Origin: Anaerolineae bacterium
GTDB lineage: Bacteria > Chloroflexota > Anaerolineae > Anaerolineales > Villigracilaceae
Length of the DNA: 6,817 nucleotides
Direction of reading: 5' to 3'
Assembly: GCA_017303735.1 (NCBI GenBank)
Contig: JAFLCF010000219.1
Coordinates: 1-6,817 of the forward strand
Positions within the stretch are counted from its first letter, which is position 1. The number at the start of each line of letters is the position of its first letter. Made by a program: the position numbers and the translations under genes. The notes beneath the pieces are model-generated. The model made no database searches. It was not told the DNA's origin and worked only from the letters and a program-made list of their open reading frames with translations. Below are positions 1 to 5,305 of the stretch, one piece after another.

Positions 1-141
1 TTCAAGAGTCTTTCCACCGACTTGCTTGGCAAGGTCAATGTAAAACTGATGAGACGGGTCATCGCCGCCAACTTCCAGGTCGTAGTTGACCGGGTCCACG
101 AACTCGCCGAGGTAGTCTTCTTCGATAGAGAATTTCTTCAT
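1..141 (-). CDS. Probable class I SAM-dependent methyltransferase, N-terminal 47 residues (cut by window edge)
   Basis: The reading frame starts at the ATG at 141 and stays open for 47 codons to the window edge. The peptide begins MKKFSIEEDYLGEFVDP and continues through an acidic, Tyr/Asp-rich stretch to LAKQVGGKTLE. This resembles the entry to a class I methyltransferase, where a 'YD.E' segment and a helix 'ELAK..GG' precede the first strand and the 'LE.GCG' SAM-binding loop. That diagnostic loop lies beyond the edge, so the family call rests on the lead-in only. The gene begins 13 nt after the stop of the large redox fusion on the same strand and is probably co-transcribed with it. If so, a methyl transfer onto the oxygenase's product is possible, but this is inference. 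The Shine-Dalgarno is weak (only AGG about 10 nt upstream), and the upstream gene ends in tandem TAA TAG stops. Confidence 0.6.
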   Translation of the reverse strand, partial: MKKFSIEEDYLGEFVDPVNYDLEVGGDDPSHQFYIDLAKQVGGKTLE

Positions 142-154
142 GCTGTGAAACCTA

Positions 155-3100
155 TTACACCAACATAGGCTTTAACTCTTCGTAATACTTCTCCAAGACC
201 TTTGGCAGAGATTGCGCGATCTCAATCAATTCTTCTTTTCCGTAATTGAGCGTGTTACCTTCATACTTCTCAAAGACTTGCACGCCTTTACGCAAGGTCA
301 ACTTCATTTGTTTGAGGAACTCGCGATCTGCATGGGCGAGGCTGTCGGTGAGACGTTCGAGGCGGGGGAGTTCGTCGGTGCTGAGGGTATCGAGCACGTC
401 CAAGGTGTCTTTGCCAATGGATTTCGCATGTTGCGAAGCAGACTCTGCTTCGATGGCGGCGATTGCCTGACTAATCCAACGGTGATCTTGCTGGTTGGAA
501 CAAAGTCCGCTGGTGAGTGACCAGAGATACTCAAGCGGACGTCCGCTGGCTTTGGTGAGGTATTCACGCAGGAAGCGTTCGTGGGTGCTGAGCAGCACTT
601 GCGTGCGGTAGAGCGAAGCACGCGGTTTGCCGCGGACTTCGTCGTGAGTCACTTGTTCGTTGCGGATGCTGTAATCGTTGATGAGGGCATCTTCCATTTC
701 AACGACGGTGTAGAGGAAGCGCACCCAGGTTTGGTACAGTTCCGTGAGCGAGACGAATTGAAGTCCGCGCGGGGTGATGGCGATGCCCCCGCTGGAGCCG
801 AAGTTCAAACGGCGAACTGCGCCGAGTTGGTACATGCCGAGGAGTGAGTCCACTTCGGGGTTGACATCGTGTTGCACTTTTTTATACGAGAAGGTCGCAT
901 CCATACCGGCATAGGATTGAATGATCTTCAATCCGCCTGCATGCAAATGAGCAAATTCACTGACATCATAAACACGCCCGTTGACGATGAACCAATGTCC
1001 ATCTTCGGGATTGTTGTGCAGCACAACTTCAGAAGCGGGGTAGATATTTTCCTGCTCGAATTGCGCGCCGCCATACGTGGTGAAGACTTCTTGCAAATAA
1101 CGGTCTTCACCGACGAGACGATAGAACAGCTCGCGTCCCTTTTCTTCACCGACGCGTTCTTTGATAATGCTTTGCATGGTGTCCATGACGGTTTTGGCAA
1201 AGCCGGTGCGCCCGCAGATATAGAAGAATGCGTCCCCTTGAATCAACTCCCAAAGGTTGTCTTTCATTTCTGGCGAGAGCATCACCGAATCGATATGTCC
1301 ACGCTTGCCTTTGGGGAAGGTGAATTTGCTTTTACTCACTTTGAGTTGAATATCTTCTTGTGAGAAAGCGGCTTGCAGATTCAATTGACCGGCTGCAACC
1401 AATGCCTGCCATTCATTTTCGTAATACAACTCGGCACGTGAACGGGTGCCGAAGAATAACCAATTCTCACCGCCCGTCCGCGCTTGTAACATGCTGCGGA
1501 AGGGCGCGATGCCTGAACCACCCGCGAACATGACGACCGGTTTGTTGATATCCGCAGGCAGGCTGAAGCGTGGCGGATGAATCACTTTGATGGAAACGCG
1601 GCGTGGATGCGAATCACTTGCAGCGCCGAGTCGGCTGAGGTAGGCAGAGCAGGTTCCGGCGCGGAGTGAGGCGCGTGACACGTCGGTGTTGGGAGTCTGG
1701 TAGATGAGTCCGCCGATGGTGAGGTGAAGTTCGTTCGCGGCGTCATCCGCTTGCACAGAAGAGATCGAATAGGTGCGGAAGGTTTCGGGCGGCACAATGC
1801 GCGTGATGTGTTCGCGTTCGCCGAGCGTGGCTTTCCACAAACGCTTGGGGTTGAAGCCGCCTTGGCTGAGCACGTTGAGCAAATCCCACAATTCCCATTG
1901 GTCTTCGGCGCGCGCTTCGAGAATGCGATGCAAAGTTTCGTTGTGCGTCACTTCATATAAAATTTTCGCGATGTAACGCGTTATCGGACGAATGCGACCA
2001 AAGGTGAGCAGCGTGCGCAGCGACAAAATGACCGAAGTCTGATGACCATCACGCAGTTGAACGGCGGTGCGCCAAACCGCATTGAGCGGGATGGGCTCGT
2101 CGCCGGTGGCGTGCAGTGCATCCAAGGTTTTTTGGACAAGTTCCGGATCATTCTCCGGAAGAATTGCGCAGCGGTCCCCGGGCTGATATCTTAAGCCGGT
2201 GCCGGTCGTATCCAACACGACACGATTGGCTGGCATGATGCCATCTTTTGTAAGCGGCTCCACTTTTTTGACGCGCACGAAATGACAAGTGGCAGGTGTT
2301 TTGACATAACGTTCCTGACGCGCCTTTTCGAGTTCATCGTCCATGCGATCCCAAAGACGATCTTCGAAGCCGCCGTCGAAACCACCCAGTGTGCGGCTGC
2401 GACCTGCTTTGAATGAAAGATCGAGGAAGCCATACGCTTTGAGACGATGACGACCGAGCAGACCGGTCTCGCCGGAATAAGCATCCATGGCTTGTTGGAA
2501 TAAGCCGGTGAGTTCGGCATCGTCTACGTTGCGCACGTATTCAGGGACGGATATCTCTTGAGCCGCATTGAGGAAGGCTTGCCAATGCGGCGGGAACCAG
2601 GCGCGGATGCGGTCGGTTTCATGACCGATGTTGGTGCCATAGGTGCCGCGCCCAAAGAAAATATCCATGAGGGTGAAGTTGGGCAGGGCGGTGCCGCTGG
2701 GTCCGGGGATGGAGGTGCCGGTTTGATAAGGTGTTGCAATGGGTGCAACGGTCTTGCCCCAAACGACCGGGTCCACGTAGAGTGGGTGATAGGCGTTGGG
2801 GTTGACCTTCATGAAGGAAGAATAGGTCAGTTCGTTGAAGGAGTCTGAGAGGAGAGTCAGCTCGCGTTTAAGCGCGAGGCGGTCATCGGCTACCACAGCT
2901 TCTTGCGCGCGGATGACCATGTCGATCAGCGGCGTGAAGCGGGCAACGATCTCATTCGGTGTGGATTGAAAGCGACACTCGTCTCCATTGCCGACGATGG
3001 GAATCAACAATTGCATATTCTCCATCACAAGGGGACCTTTTGGGTCGATGAGACGCCAGTTGTAGATGTTGAGGTCAATAATGGATAAGTGCGGGGCAGG

Positions 3101-3496
3101 GCGATGCAAACGCCGACTGACCTCTGCCCACGGAATGAGCACAGAGTCGGGCACGGCTGTGTAGGCTTTCGGTTCTACATAATGATAGGTATGCGCGAAA
3201 ATACCCAGAATGGATGCGGCGCGATAGAGATCATTATCAGGAAGGGACGCTTCACTTGCATCGAGAATTGGCATTTCATCCAAACGGTGGCGCAAGCCGA
3301 GAGTGCGGAAAAGTTCCGGTAACTCTGCAGCGACTTCATCCCACACTTGATGAGACTTTGGCAAAGCAAGGCGCGGCTGTTCGATGGGCAGGAAGCCATG
3401 TGAAAGCGAAAGGAAGCCCAGGTTTTCATGACCGAGTTTTTTGTTCGTTGCTTCGGCTTCAGTGATGACGCGACGAGTGGGGATCATCTCTGCCAT
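155..3496 (-). CDS. IDO-like heme domain / FAD-NAD(P)H reductase / cytochrome b5 fusion (self-sufficient heme oxygenase candidate)
   Basis: This is a 1113-aa soluble protein with four parts. Residues ~25-400 match indoleamine 2,3-dioxygenase: NWRLIDPKGPL..ENM (146-161), VNPNAY (231-236), GPSGTALPNFTLMDIFFG (265-282), FPPHWQAFL (301-309), probable proximal heme ligand H350, and a GGFDGGFEDRL loop near 371. Residues ~401-810 are a cytochrome-P450-reductase/CysJ-like module: connecting domain, FAD motif RTYSISS (574-580), GTCSAYL (614-620), nucleotide-binding GGSGIAPFR (659-667), YICG (759-762) and the final RYLQEVF. There is no flavodoxin (FMN) domain. Residues ~817-897 are cytochrome b5 with axial H852 (HAGG) and H876. 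Residues ~900-1113 are helical and unrecognised. No signal peptide or membrane segment is visible. The expected chain is NAD(P)H to FAD to b5 to IDO-type heme, activating O2 on an unknown, possibly indolic, substrate. The frame stays open upstream to 3811, but that part overlaps the receiver-CBS gene in another frame. I chose the ATG at 3496 because it lies 1 nt after that gene's stop and homology begins there. With little Shine-Dalgarno, translational coupling is likely. Confidence 0.9.
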   Translation of the reverse strand: MAEMIPTRRVITEAEATNKKLGHENLGFLSLSHGFLPIEQPRLALPKSHQVWDEVAAELPELFRTLGLRHRLDEMPILDASEASLPDNDLYRAASILGIFAHTYHYVEPKAYTAVPDSVLIPWAEVSRRLHRPAPHLSIIDLNIYNWRLIDPKGPLVMENMQLLIPIVGNGDECRFQSTPNEIVARFTPLIDMVIRAQEAVVADDRLALKRELTLLSDSFNELTYSSFMKVNPNAYHPLYVDPVVWGKTVAPIATPYQTGTSIPGPSGTALPNFTLMDIFFGRGTYGTNIGHETDRIRAWFPPHWQAFLNAAQEISVPEYVRNVDDAELTGLFQQAMDAYSGETGLLGRHRLKAYGFLDLSFKAGRSRTLGGFDGGFEDRLWDRMDDELEKARQERYVKTPATCHFVRVKKVEPLTKDGIMPANRVVLDTTGTGLRYQPGDRCAILPENDPELVQKTLDALHATGDEPIPLNAVWRTAVQLRDGHQTSVILSLRTLLTFGRIRPITRYIAKILYEVTHNETLHRILEARAEDQWELWDLLNVLSQGGFNPKRLWKATLGEREHITRIVPPETFRTYSISSVQADDAANELHLTIGGLIYQTPNTDVSRASLRAGTCSAYLSRLGAASDSHPRRVSIKVIHPPRFSLPADINKPVVMFAGGSGIAPFRSMLQARTGGENWLFFGTRSRAELYYENEWQALVAAGQLNLQAAFSQEDIQLKVSKSKFTFPKGKRGHIDSVMLSPEMKDNLWELIQGDAFFYICGRTGFAKTVMDTMQSIIKERVGEEKGRELFYRLVGEDRYLQEVFTTYGGAQFEQENIYPASEVVLHNNPEDGHWFIVNGRVYDVSEFAHLHAGGLKIIQSYAGMDATFSYKKVQHDVNPEVDSLLGMYQLGAVRRLNFGSSGGIAITPRGLQFVSLTELYQTWVRFLYTVVEMEDALINDYSIRNEQVTHDEVRGKPRASLYRTQVLLSTHERFLREYLTKASGRPLEYLWSLTSGLCSNQQDHRWISQAIAAIEAESASQHAKSIGKDTLDVLDTLSTDELPRLERLTDSLAHADREFLKQMKLTLRKGVQVFEKYEGNTLNYGKEELIEIAQSLPKVLEKYYEELKPMLV
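158..799 (-). other. Domain: unrecognised helical C-terminal region (residues ~900-1113)
   Basis: After the b5 domain come about 215 residues with heptad-like hydrophobic spacing and many charged residues, which predicts a helical bundle. Aromatic-rich helices (LTELYQTWVRFLYTVV at 917-932) come first and charged amphipathic helices finish the chain (KVLEKYYEELKPML). I see no cofactor motif, Cys cluster or signature from a family I know. It could mediate oligomerisation, dock the b5 domain against the heme domain, or bind a partner. None of these roles is shown by the sequence. Confidence 0.6.
806..1051 (-). other. Domain: cytochrome b5 (residues ~816-897)
   Basis: The order of motifs is that of cytochrome b5: an entry segment (YPASEVVLHN), WFIVNGRVYDVSEF (835-848), the first heme ligand in HAGG (H852, with Ala replacing the usual Pro), and a second ligand H876 in YKKVQHDVNPEVDSLL followed by the exit 'MYQLGAV'. 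Both axial histidines are present, so this is expected to be a b-type electron carrier. It takes the role that FMN plays in diflavin reductases. Confidence 0.88.
1067..2299 (-). other. Domain: CPR/CysJ-type FAD and NAD(P)H reductase module without FMN domain (residues ~400-810)
   Basis: The module has the diflavin-reductase layout after the FMN domain. It starts with a FAD-binding barrel carrying PGDRCAILPENDP (439-451). A helical connecting insert follows at roughly 470-570, then the FAD signature and the nucleotide-binding lobe. The hydride-transfer set of rat CPR (Ser457, Cys630, Asp675) maps to S577, C761 and E803. The FAD-stacking aromatic Trp677 maps to F805. At the 2'-phosphate site (Ser596, Arg597 and Lys602 in rat CPR) I see S712, Q713 and K719 nearby. 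NADPH is therefore plausible, but NADH cannot be excluded. Residue pairings are by eye. Confidence 0.85.
2297..3439 (-). other. Domain: indoleamine 2,3-dioxygenase-like heme domain (residues ~20-400)
   Basis: Aligned by eye with human IDO1 from memory, the conserved skeleton runs through the whole domain. NWKKKDP..PLTYENM corresponds to NWRLIDP..PLVMENM, HVNPKAFF to KVNPNAYH, FQCFDVLLG to FTLMDIFFG, and MPPAHRNFL to FPPHWQAFL. The IDO1 proximal ligand His346 maps to H350, encoded at 2447-2449. IDO1 Ser167 maps to S178. Substrate-pocket residues differ: Phe163 maps to C174, Phe226 to Y236, Phe227 to H237 and Arg231 to V241. Heme binding is therefore expected, but tryptophan recognition as in IDO1 is not. 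Confidence 0.85.
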
Positions 3497-3497
3497 G

Positions 3498-4346
3498 TTA
3501 GAGAGTCCCGATGACGGCTTCACAGATATTGGCGCGAGAGACGGTGCCGAGTAAACGTCCGTCTTTGACGACGGGCAGCAAGCGAATCTGTTTGCTGATG
3601 AGAATGGCAGTCGCTTTGGCAACGTGGTCTTCGGGCTGCAAGGTGATCGGCTCGCGGATGATAAGCGGGGCGATGGGGCGGTTGGATAAATCCGAACCAC
3701 GACGCAGGAAGACTTGATAAGCTGATTCGAGCGTGCCGCCTTCTTCGACGATCTCATCAATATCGGGCAATGCTGCGCGGAGAATGTCGCCTTCAGAGAG
3801 CACGCCGACAAAGGTGCCGTTATCAGTGACCACCATCAAGTCGCTGACGCCGGAGAGGGCAACGATCTCTGCCGCAACATGCAGGTTCGAGTCTTCGCGG
3901 ATGCGCGCCATGTGCGTGTCCATGATGCCTTTGACGTACATGTAAGGCAATTGGATCGCCGCGCGCCAGTCTTCGAGCAGAGTGTCTATTTTTGAAGTAT
4001 AGGCTTCCTGCCACGGCTGGACGAGATAATAATGAATACCCAATTGGTTAATCGCGGTAATTGCGGACTCGGTATCCTTTGCCTGTGCGAACAATACTTT
4101 TCGTGCTTCGGGGAAGAAGTTGGCGGCTTTGGCAAGAAAGTCTGTGCCGGGCATATCGGGCAGGGATTGGTCCACTACAAGAAGCGCTACATTCTCGTTG
4201 TTTTCGCGGTGCTTTTGCAGGGACGTTAATGCATCCGCGCCGGAGCCTGCGCCTTGAACCCGATAGCGATTTTCGTAGCGTTTTTGTAAATCTGGAATGA
4301 CATGCGATGAATGCGATTGAAGGATGTAGATGAATGGAAGATTCAT
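3498..4346 (-). CDS. Degenerate receiver domain plus tandem CBS domains (putative regulator)
   Basis: This is a 282-aa cytoplasmic protein. Residues 1-125 form a receiver-like domain whose RYRVQGAGSGADAL, VALLVVDQSLPDMPGTDFL and DTESAITAINQLGIHYYLVQPW segments resemble receivers fused to thioredoxin reductases. Residues ~137-195 and ~223-282 are two CBS motifs (VVTDNGTFVGVLSEGDILRA; LLPVVKDGRLLGTVSRANI). A CBS pair usually binds adenosyl nucleotides and senses energy or redox state. D59 is at the phosphoacceptor position. The acidic pair near the N-terminus is replaced by Q10/S11, the switch Thr/Ser by A87 and the invariant Lys by Q110, so phosphorylation is doubtful. There is no DNA-binding domain, so a protein-level role is likely. 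The ATG at 4346 has GGAG six bases upstream. An in-frame ATG at 4391 is rejected because the added codons fall in the repeat. The stop lies 1 nt before the redox fusion, which points to co-translation and regulation of that enzyme (inference). Confidence 0.85.
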   Translation of the reverse strand: MNLPFIYILQSHSSHVIPDLQKRYENRYRVQGAGSGADALTSLQKHRENNENVALLVVDQSLPDMPGTDFLAKAANFFPEARKVLFAQAKDTESAITAINQLGIHYYLVQPWQEAYTSKIDTLLEDWRAAIQLPYMYVKGIMDTHMARIREDSNLHVAAEIVALSGVSDLMVVTDNGTFVGVLSEGDILRAALPDIDEIVEEGGTLESAYQVFLRRGSDLSNRPIAPLIIREPITLQPEDHVAKATAILISKQIRLLPVVKDGRLLGTVSRANICEAVIGTL

Positions 4347-4351
4347 GTGTG

Positions 4352-4355
4352 GCTC
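4352..4355 (-). promoter_or_regulatory. Shine-Dalgarno of the receiver-CBS gene
   Basis: On the minus strand GGAG lies six bases before the ATG at 4346 (CCGGAGCCACAC-ATG). It settles the start against the upstream in-frame ATG at 4391. Confidence 0.75.
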
Positions 4356-4362
4356 CGGTGAA

Positions 4363-4420
4363 TAGACGATAGACGATGGACCACTGACCATGGTCTATCG
4401 TCCGTCGTCTGTGGTCTGAA
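4363..4420. repeat. 7-bp-periodic inverted repeat (heptad array / long hairpin)
   Basis: On the plus strand GAC occurs at 4365, 4372, 4379 and 4386, and its complement GTC at 4393, 4400, 4407 and 4414. That is eight units in one unbroken 7-nt register. The centre is a perfect palindrome, GACCATGGTC (4386-4395). Pairing extends outward with a few mismatches and G-T pairs to about 4363/4418, so a long imperfect stem can form on either strand. It lies between the stop of the RidA gene and the start of the receiver-CBS gene. No T-run follows it on the minus strand, so it is not an ordinary intrinsic terminator. It could slow or stabilise the transcript, or be one copy of a dispersed genomic repeat. 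Confidence 0.8.
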
Positions 4421-4424
4421 TTAT

Positions 4425-4802
4425 TTAGGGTAGTTTTGCGATGGCTTCGATCTCGATCAGGAGAGCGGGGTCCACTAATTGGGAGAGGACCGTGGCACGC
4501 GCCGGGCGGGGTTCGGGGAAATAATCGGAGTAGATCGTATTGAATGGCAGAAAATATTCAGACTTGGTGATATAGACCGTGGCTTTGACCACATCTTTAT
4601 AGTCACAGCCGGCGGCGCGAAGGATGGCGCCCATATTTTCAATCGTCTGTTTGGCTTGTTCTTCGATGGTCGCTCCTAATGTGCCATCAGGCGCACGCCC
4701 CACCTGACCGGCAATGAATAAAAATCCACCGCTGATTAGCCCGGGGGAGTAGGCTCCTAAAATGGTTGCACCTTCGGGGAAAACTGCTTTTTTGTCGATC
4801 AT
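4425..4802 (-). CDS. ridA: RidA/YjgF/UK114 family reactive imine deaminase
   Basis: This 125-aa protein has the usual length of the family and aligns end to end. RidA trimers hydrolyse reactive enamine/imine intermediates (such as 2-aminoacrylate) released by PLP enzymes, and so protect PLP-dependent enzymes from damage. Visible marks are AYSPG with Y18, GGFLFIAGQVG, the EEQAKQTIENM helix, AGCDYKDVVKATVYI, the PARATV segment with R102 (equivalent to E. coli Arg105, which binds the substrate carboxylate) and the closing IEIEAIA with E117. The keto-acid-binding Arg is present, so activity of the RidA type is plausible, although several RidA subfamilies act on other imines. A strong GAAGGAG lies eight bases before the ATG. 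The gene diverges from the SUI1 gene and precedes the receiver-CBS gene by 78 nt holding an inverted repeat, so shared transcription with the redox block is possible but unproven. Confidence 0.93.
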   Translation of the reverse strand: MIDKKAVFPEGATILGAYSPGLISGGFLFIAGQVGRAPDGTLGATIEEQAKQTIENMGAILRAAGCDYKDVVKATVYITKSEYFLPFNTIYSDYFPEPRPARATVLSQLVDPALLIEIEAIAKLP

Positions 4803-4810
4803 GATAAAGT

Positions 4811-4817
4811 CTCCTTC
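4811..4817 (-). promoter_or_regulatory. Shine-Dalgarno of the RidA gene
   Basis: The minus strand reads GAAGGAG, then ACTTTATC, then the ATG at 4802. It is a near-consensus site at good spacing, in contrast with the divergent SUI1 gene, which has none. Confidence 0.8.
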
Positions 4818-4820
4818 TAT

Positions 4821-4850
4821 ATAATATTAAGTTGACCCAGTATACCTGAA
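4821..4850 (-). promoter_or_regulatory. Possible sigma-70-type promoter for the RidA gene
   Basis: On the minus strand TATTAT (4821-4826) follows TTCAGG (4845-4850) with an 18-bp spacer, just upstream of the Shine-Dalgarno. The -35 match is poor and the region is AT-rich, so this is only a candidate. Confidence 0.3.
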
Positions 4851-4891
4851 CGGTTTCTTTGAAAAATCCCCCAATGGGTTGAAAGAGAATT

Positions 4892-4897
4892 TATAAT
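4892..4897 (+). promoter_or_regulatory. -10 element placed for a leaderless SUI1 transcript
   Basis: A perfect TATAAT ends six bases before the ATG at 4904 (TATAATGGCGAT-ATG), so transcription should start on or next to the A of the start codon. There is no Shine-Dalgarno between the two and no clear -35 at 17 bp (4869-4874 reads CCCCAA). The layout fits leaderless translation; the promoter itself is untested. Confidence 0.5.
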
Positions 4898-4903
4898 GGC
4901 GAT

Positions 4904-5239
4904 ATGTCTAATAACAATCGCACCGTCTGGTCTTCCTCTGATGGAGATCAACGCAAGAAAGAACAAACTGTTACCCACGCCCGATCATTACCTCCCCAGC
5001 AACAGACTGCCTATTTGCATCGCGAATCCGGCGGTAGGGGAGGGAAGGTCGTTTCGGTAGTGAAGAATCTCATCCTCACCGAAGAGGATCTGAAGACTCT
5101 TGCGAAGAAACTCAAACAAGAATGTGGCACCGGCGGAACGGTCAAAGATGGCATGATCGAAATTCAAGGGGAACATCGTCAGCGCATGGCAGAAGTTCTG
5201 CAAAAGCTCGGCTACAAAACCAAGATCGCAGGCGGATAA
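4904..5239 (+). CDS. yciH: SUI1/eIF1-like translation initiation factor (YciH family)
   Basis: This 111-aa protein carries the SUI1 domain in its C-terminal two thirds. RESGGRGGKVVSVV (40-53) leads into the first strand, and the family signature CGTGGTVKDG (74-83) and IEIQGEHR (85-92) follow, with the usual KxAGG-like end (KIAGG). Eukaryotic eIF1 checks start-codon choice on the small ribosomal subunit. E. coli YciH has been shown to influence initiation fidelity in vitro, and its role in vivo is less clear. The first 40 residues are polar and rich in Gln, Ser and charged residues, probably disordered, and could contact RNA or the ribosome. It is the only plus-strand gene here, diverges from the RidA gene and converges on the aminotransferase, so it is a single-gene unit. 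A -10 box sits directly before its ATG and there is no Shine-Dalgarno. Confidence 0.93.
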   Translation: MSNNNRTVWSSSDGDQRKKEQTVTHARSLPPQQQTAYLHRESGGRGGKVVSVVKNLILTEEDLKTLAKKLKQECGTGGTVKDGMIEIQGEHRQRMAEVLQKLGYKTKIAGG

Positions 5240-5268
5240 AAAAAGGGACGGGCGAAATGCCCGTCCCT
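5238..5268 (-). terminator. Intrinsic terminator of the aminotransferase transcript
   Basis: A perfect 10-bp stem (AGGGACGGGC at 5244-5253 with GCCCGTCCCT at 5259-5268) encloses a 5-nt loop. On the minus strand the stem is followed by seven T (5238-5244). This is the standard form for a terminator of the leftward aminotransferase. In the plus direction the same hairpin directly follows the SUI1 stop but has no T-run, so it would end that transcript less well. Confidence 0.85.
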
Positions 5269-5275
5269 ACGAATG

Positions 5276-5297
5276 TACCAATTTACCAATTACCAAT
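5276..5297. repeat. Short TACCAAT heptamer repeat (three copies)
   Basis: TACCAAT occurs at 5276-5282, 5284-5290 and 5291-5297, the first two separated by one extra T. It fills most of the gap between the terminator hairpin and the aminotransferase stop. It is another 7-bp-unit tract, different in sequence from the one at 4363-4420. Confidence 0.6.
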
Positions 5298-5305
5298 CAC
5301 TAAAC

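Noticed and set aside
869..1363. 164-codon plus-strand open frame
   Set aside because: It is antisense to the reductase and b5 part of the fusion, whose domain motifs are unmistakable. Its own translation shows no recognisable motif.
3497..3811. In-frame 105-codon extension upstream of the redox fusion
   Set aside because: It lies wholly inside the receiver-CBS gene in another frame, is rich in Ser/Pro/Arg like a shadow frame, and has no IDO homology. The ATG at 3496 follows the upstream stop by 1 nt.
4347..4391. Upstream in-frame ATG (4391) for the receiver-CBS gene
   Set aside because: The 15 extra codons are mostly made of the heptad inverted repeat, and a good Shine-Dalgarno stands before the ATG at 4346.
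4363..4420. Inverted repeat as an intrinsic terminator of the RidA gene
   Set aside because: No T-run follows the stem on the minus strand, and the arms have mismatches and a 7-bp tandem structure not typical of terminators.
4363..4420. CRISPR array
   Set aside because: The units are only 7 bp and contiguous, with no spacers.
4830..4850. Operator palindrome around GTTGACC...TGAAC in the divergent promoter gap
   Set aside because: The half-sites match at only a few positions and the GTATAC core is off-centre, so symmetry is not convincing.
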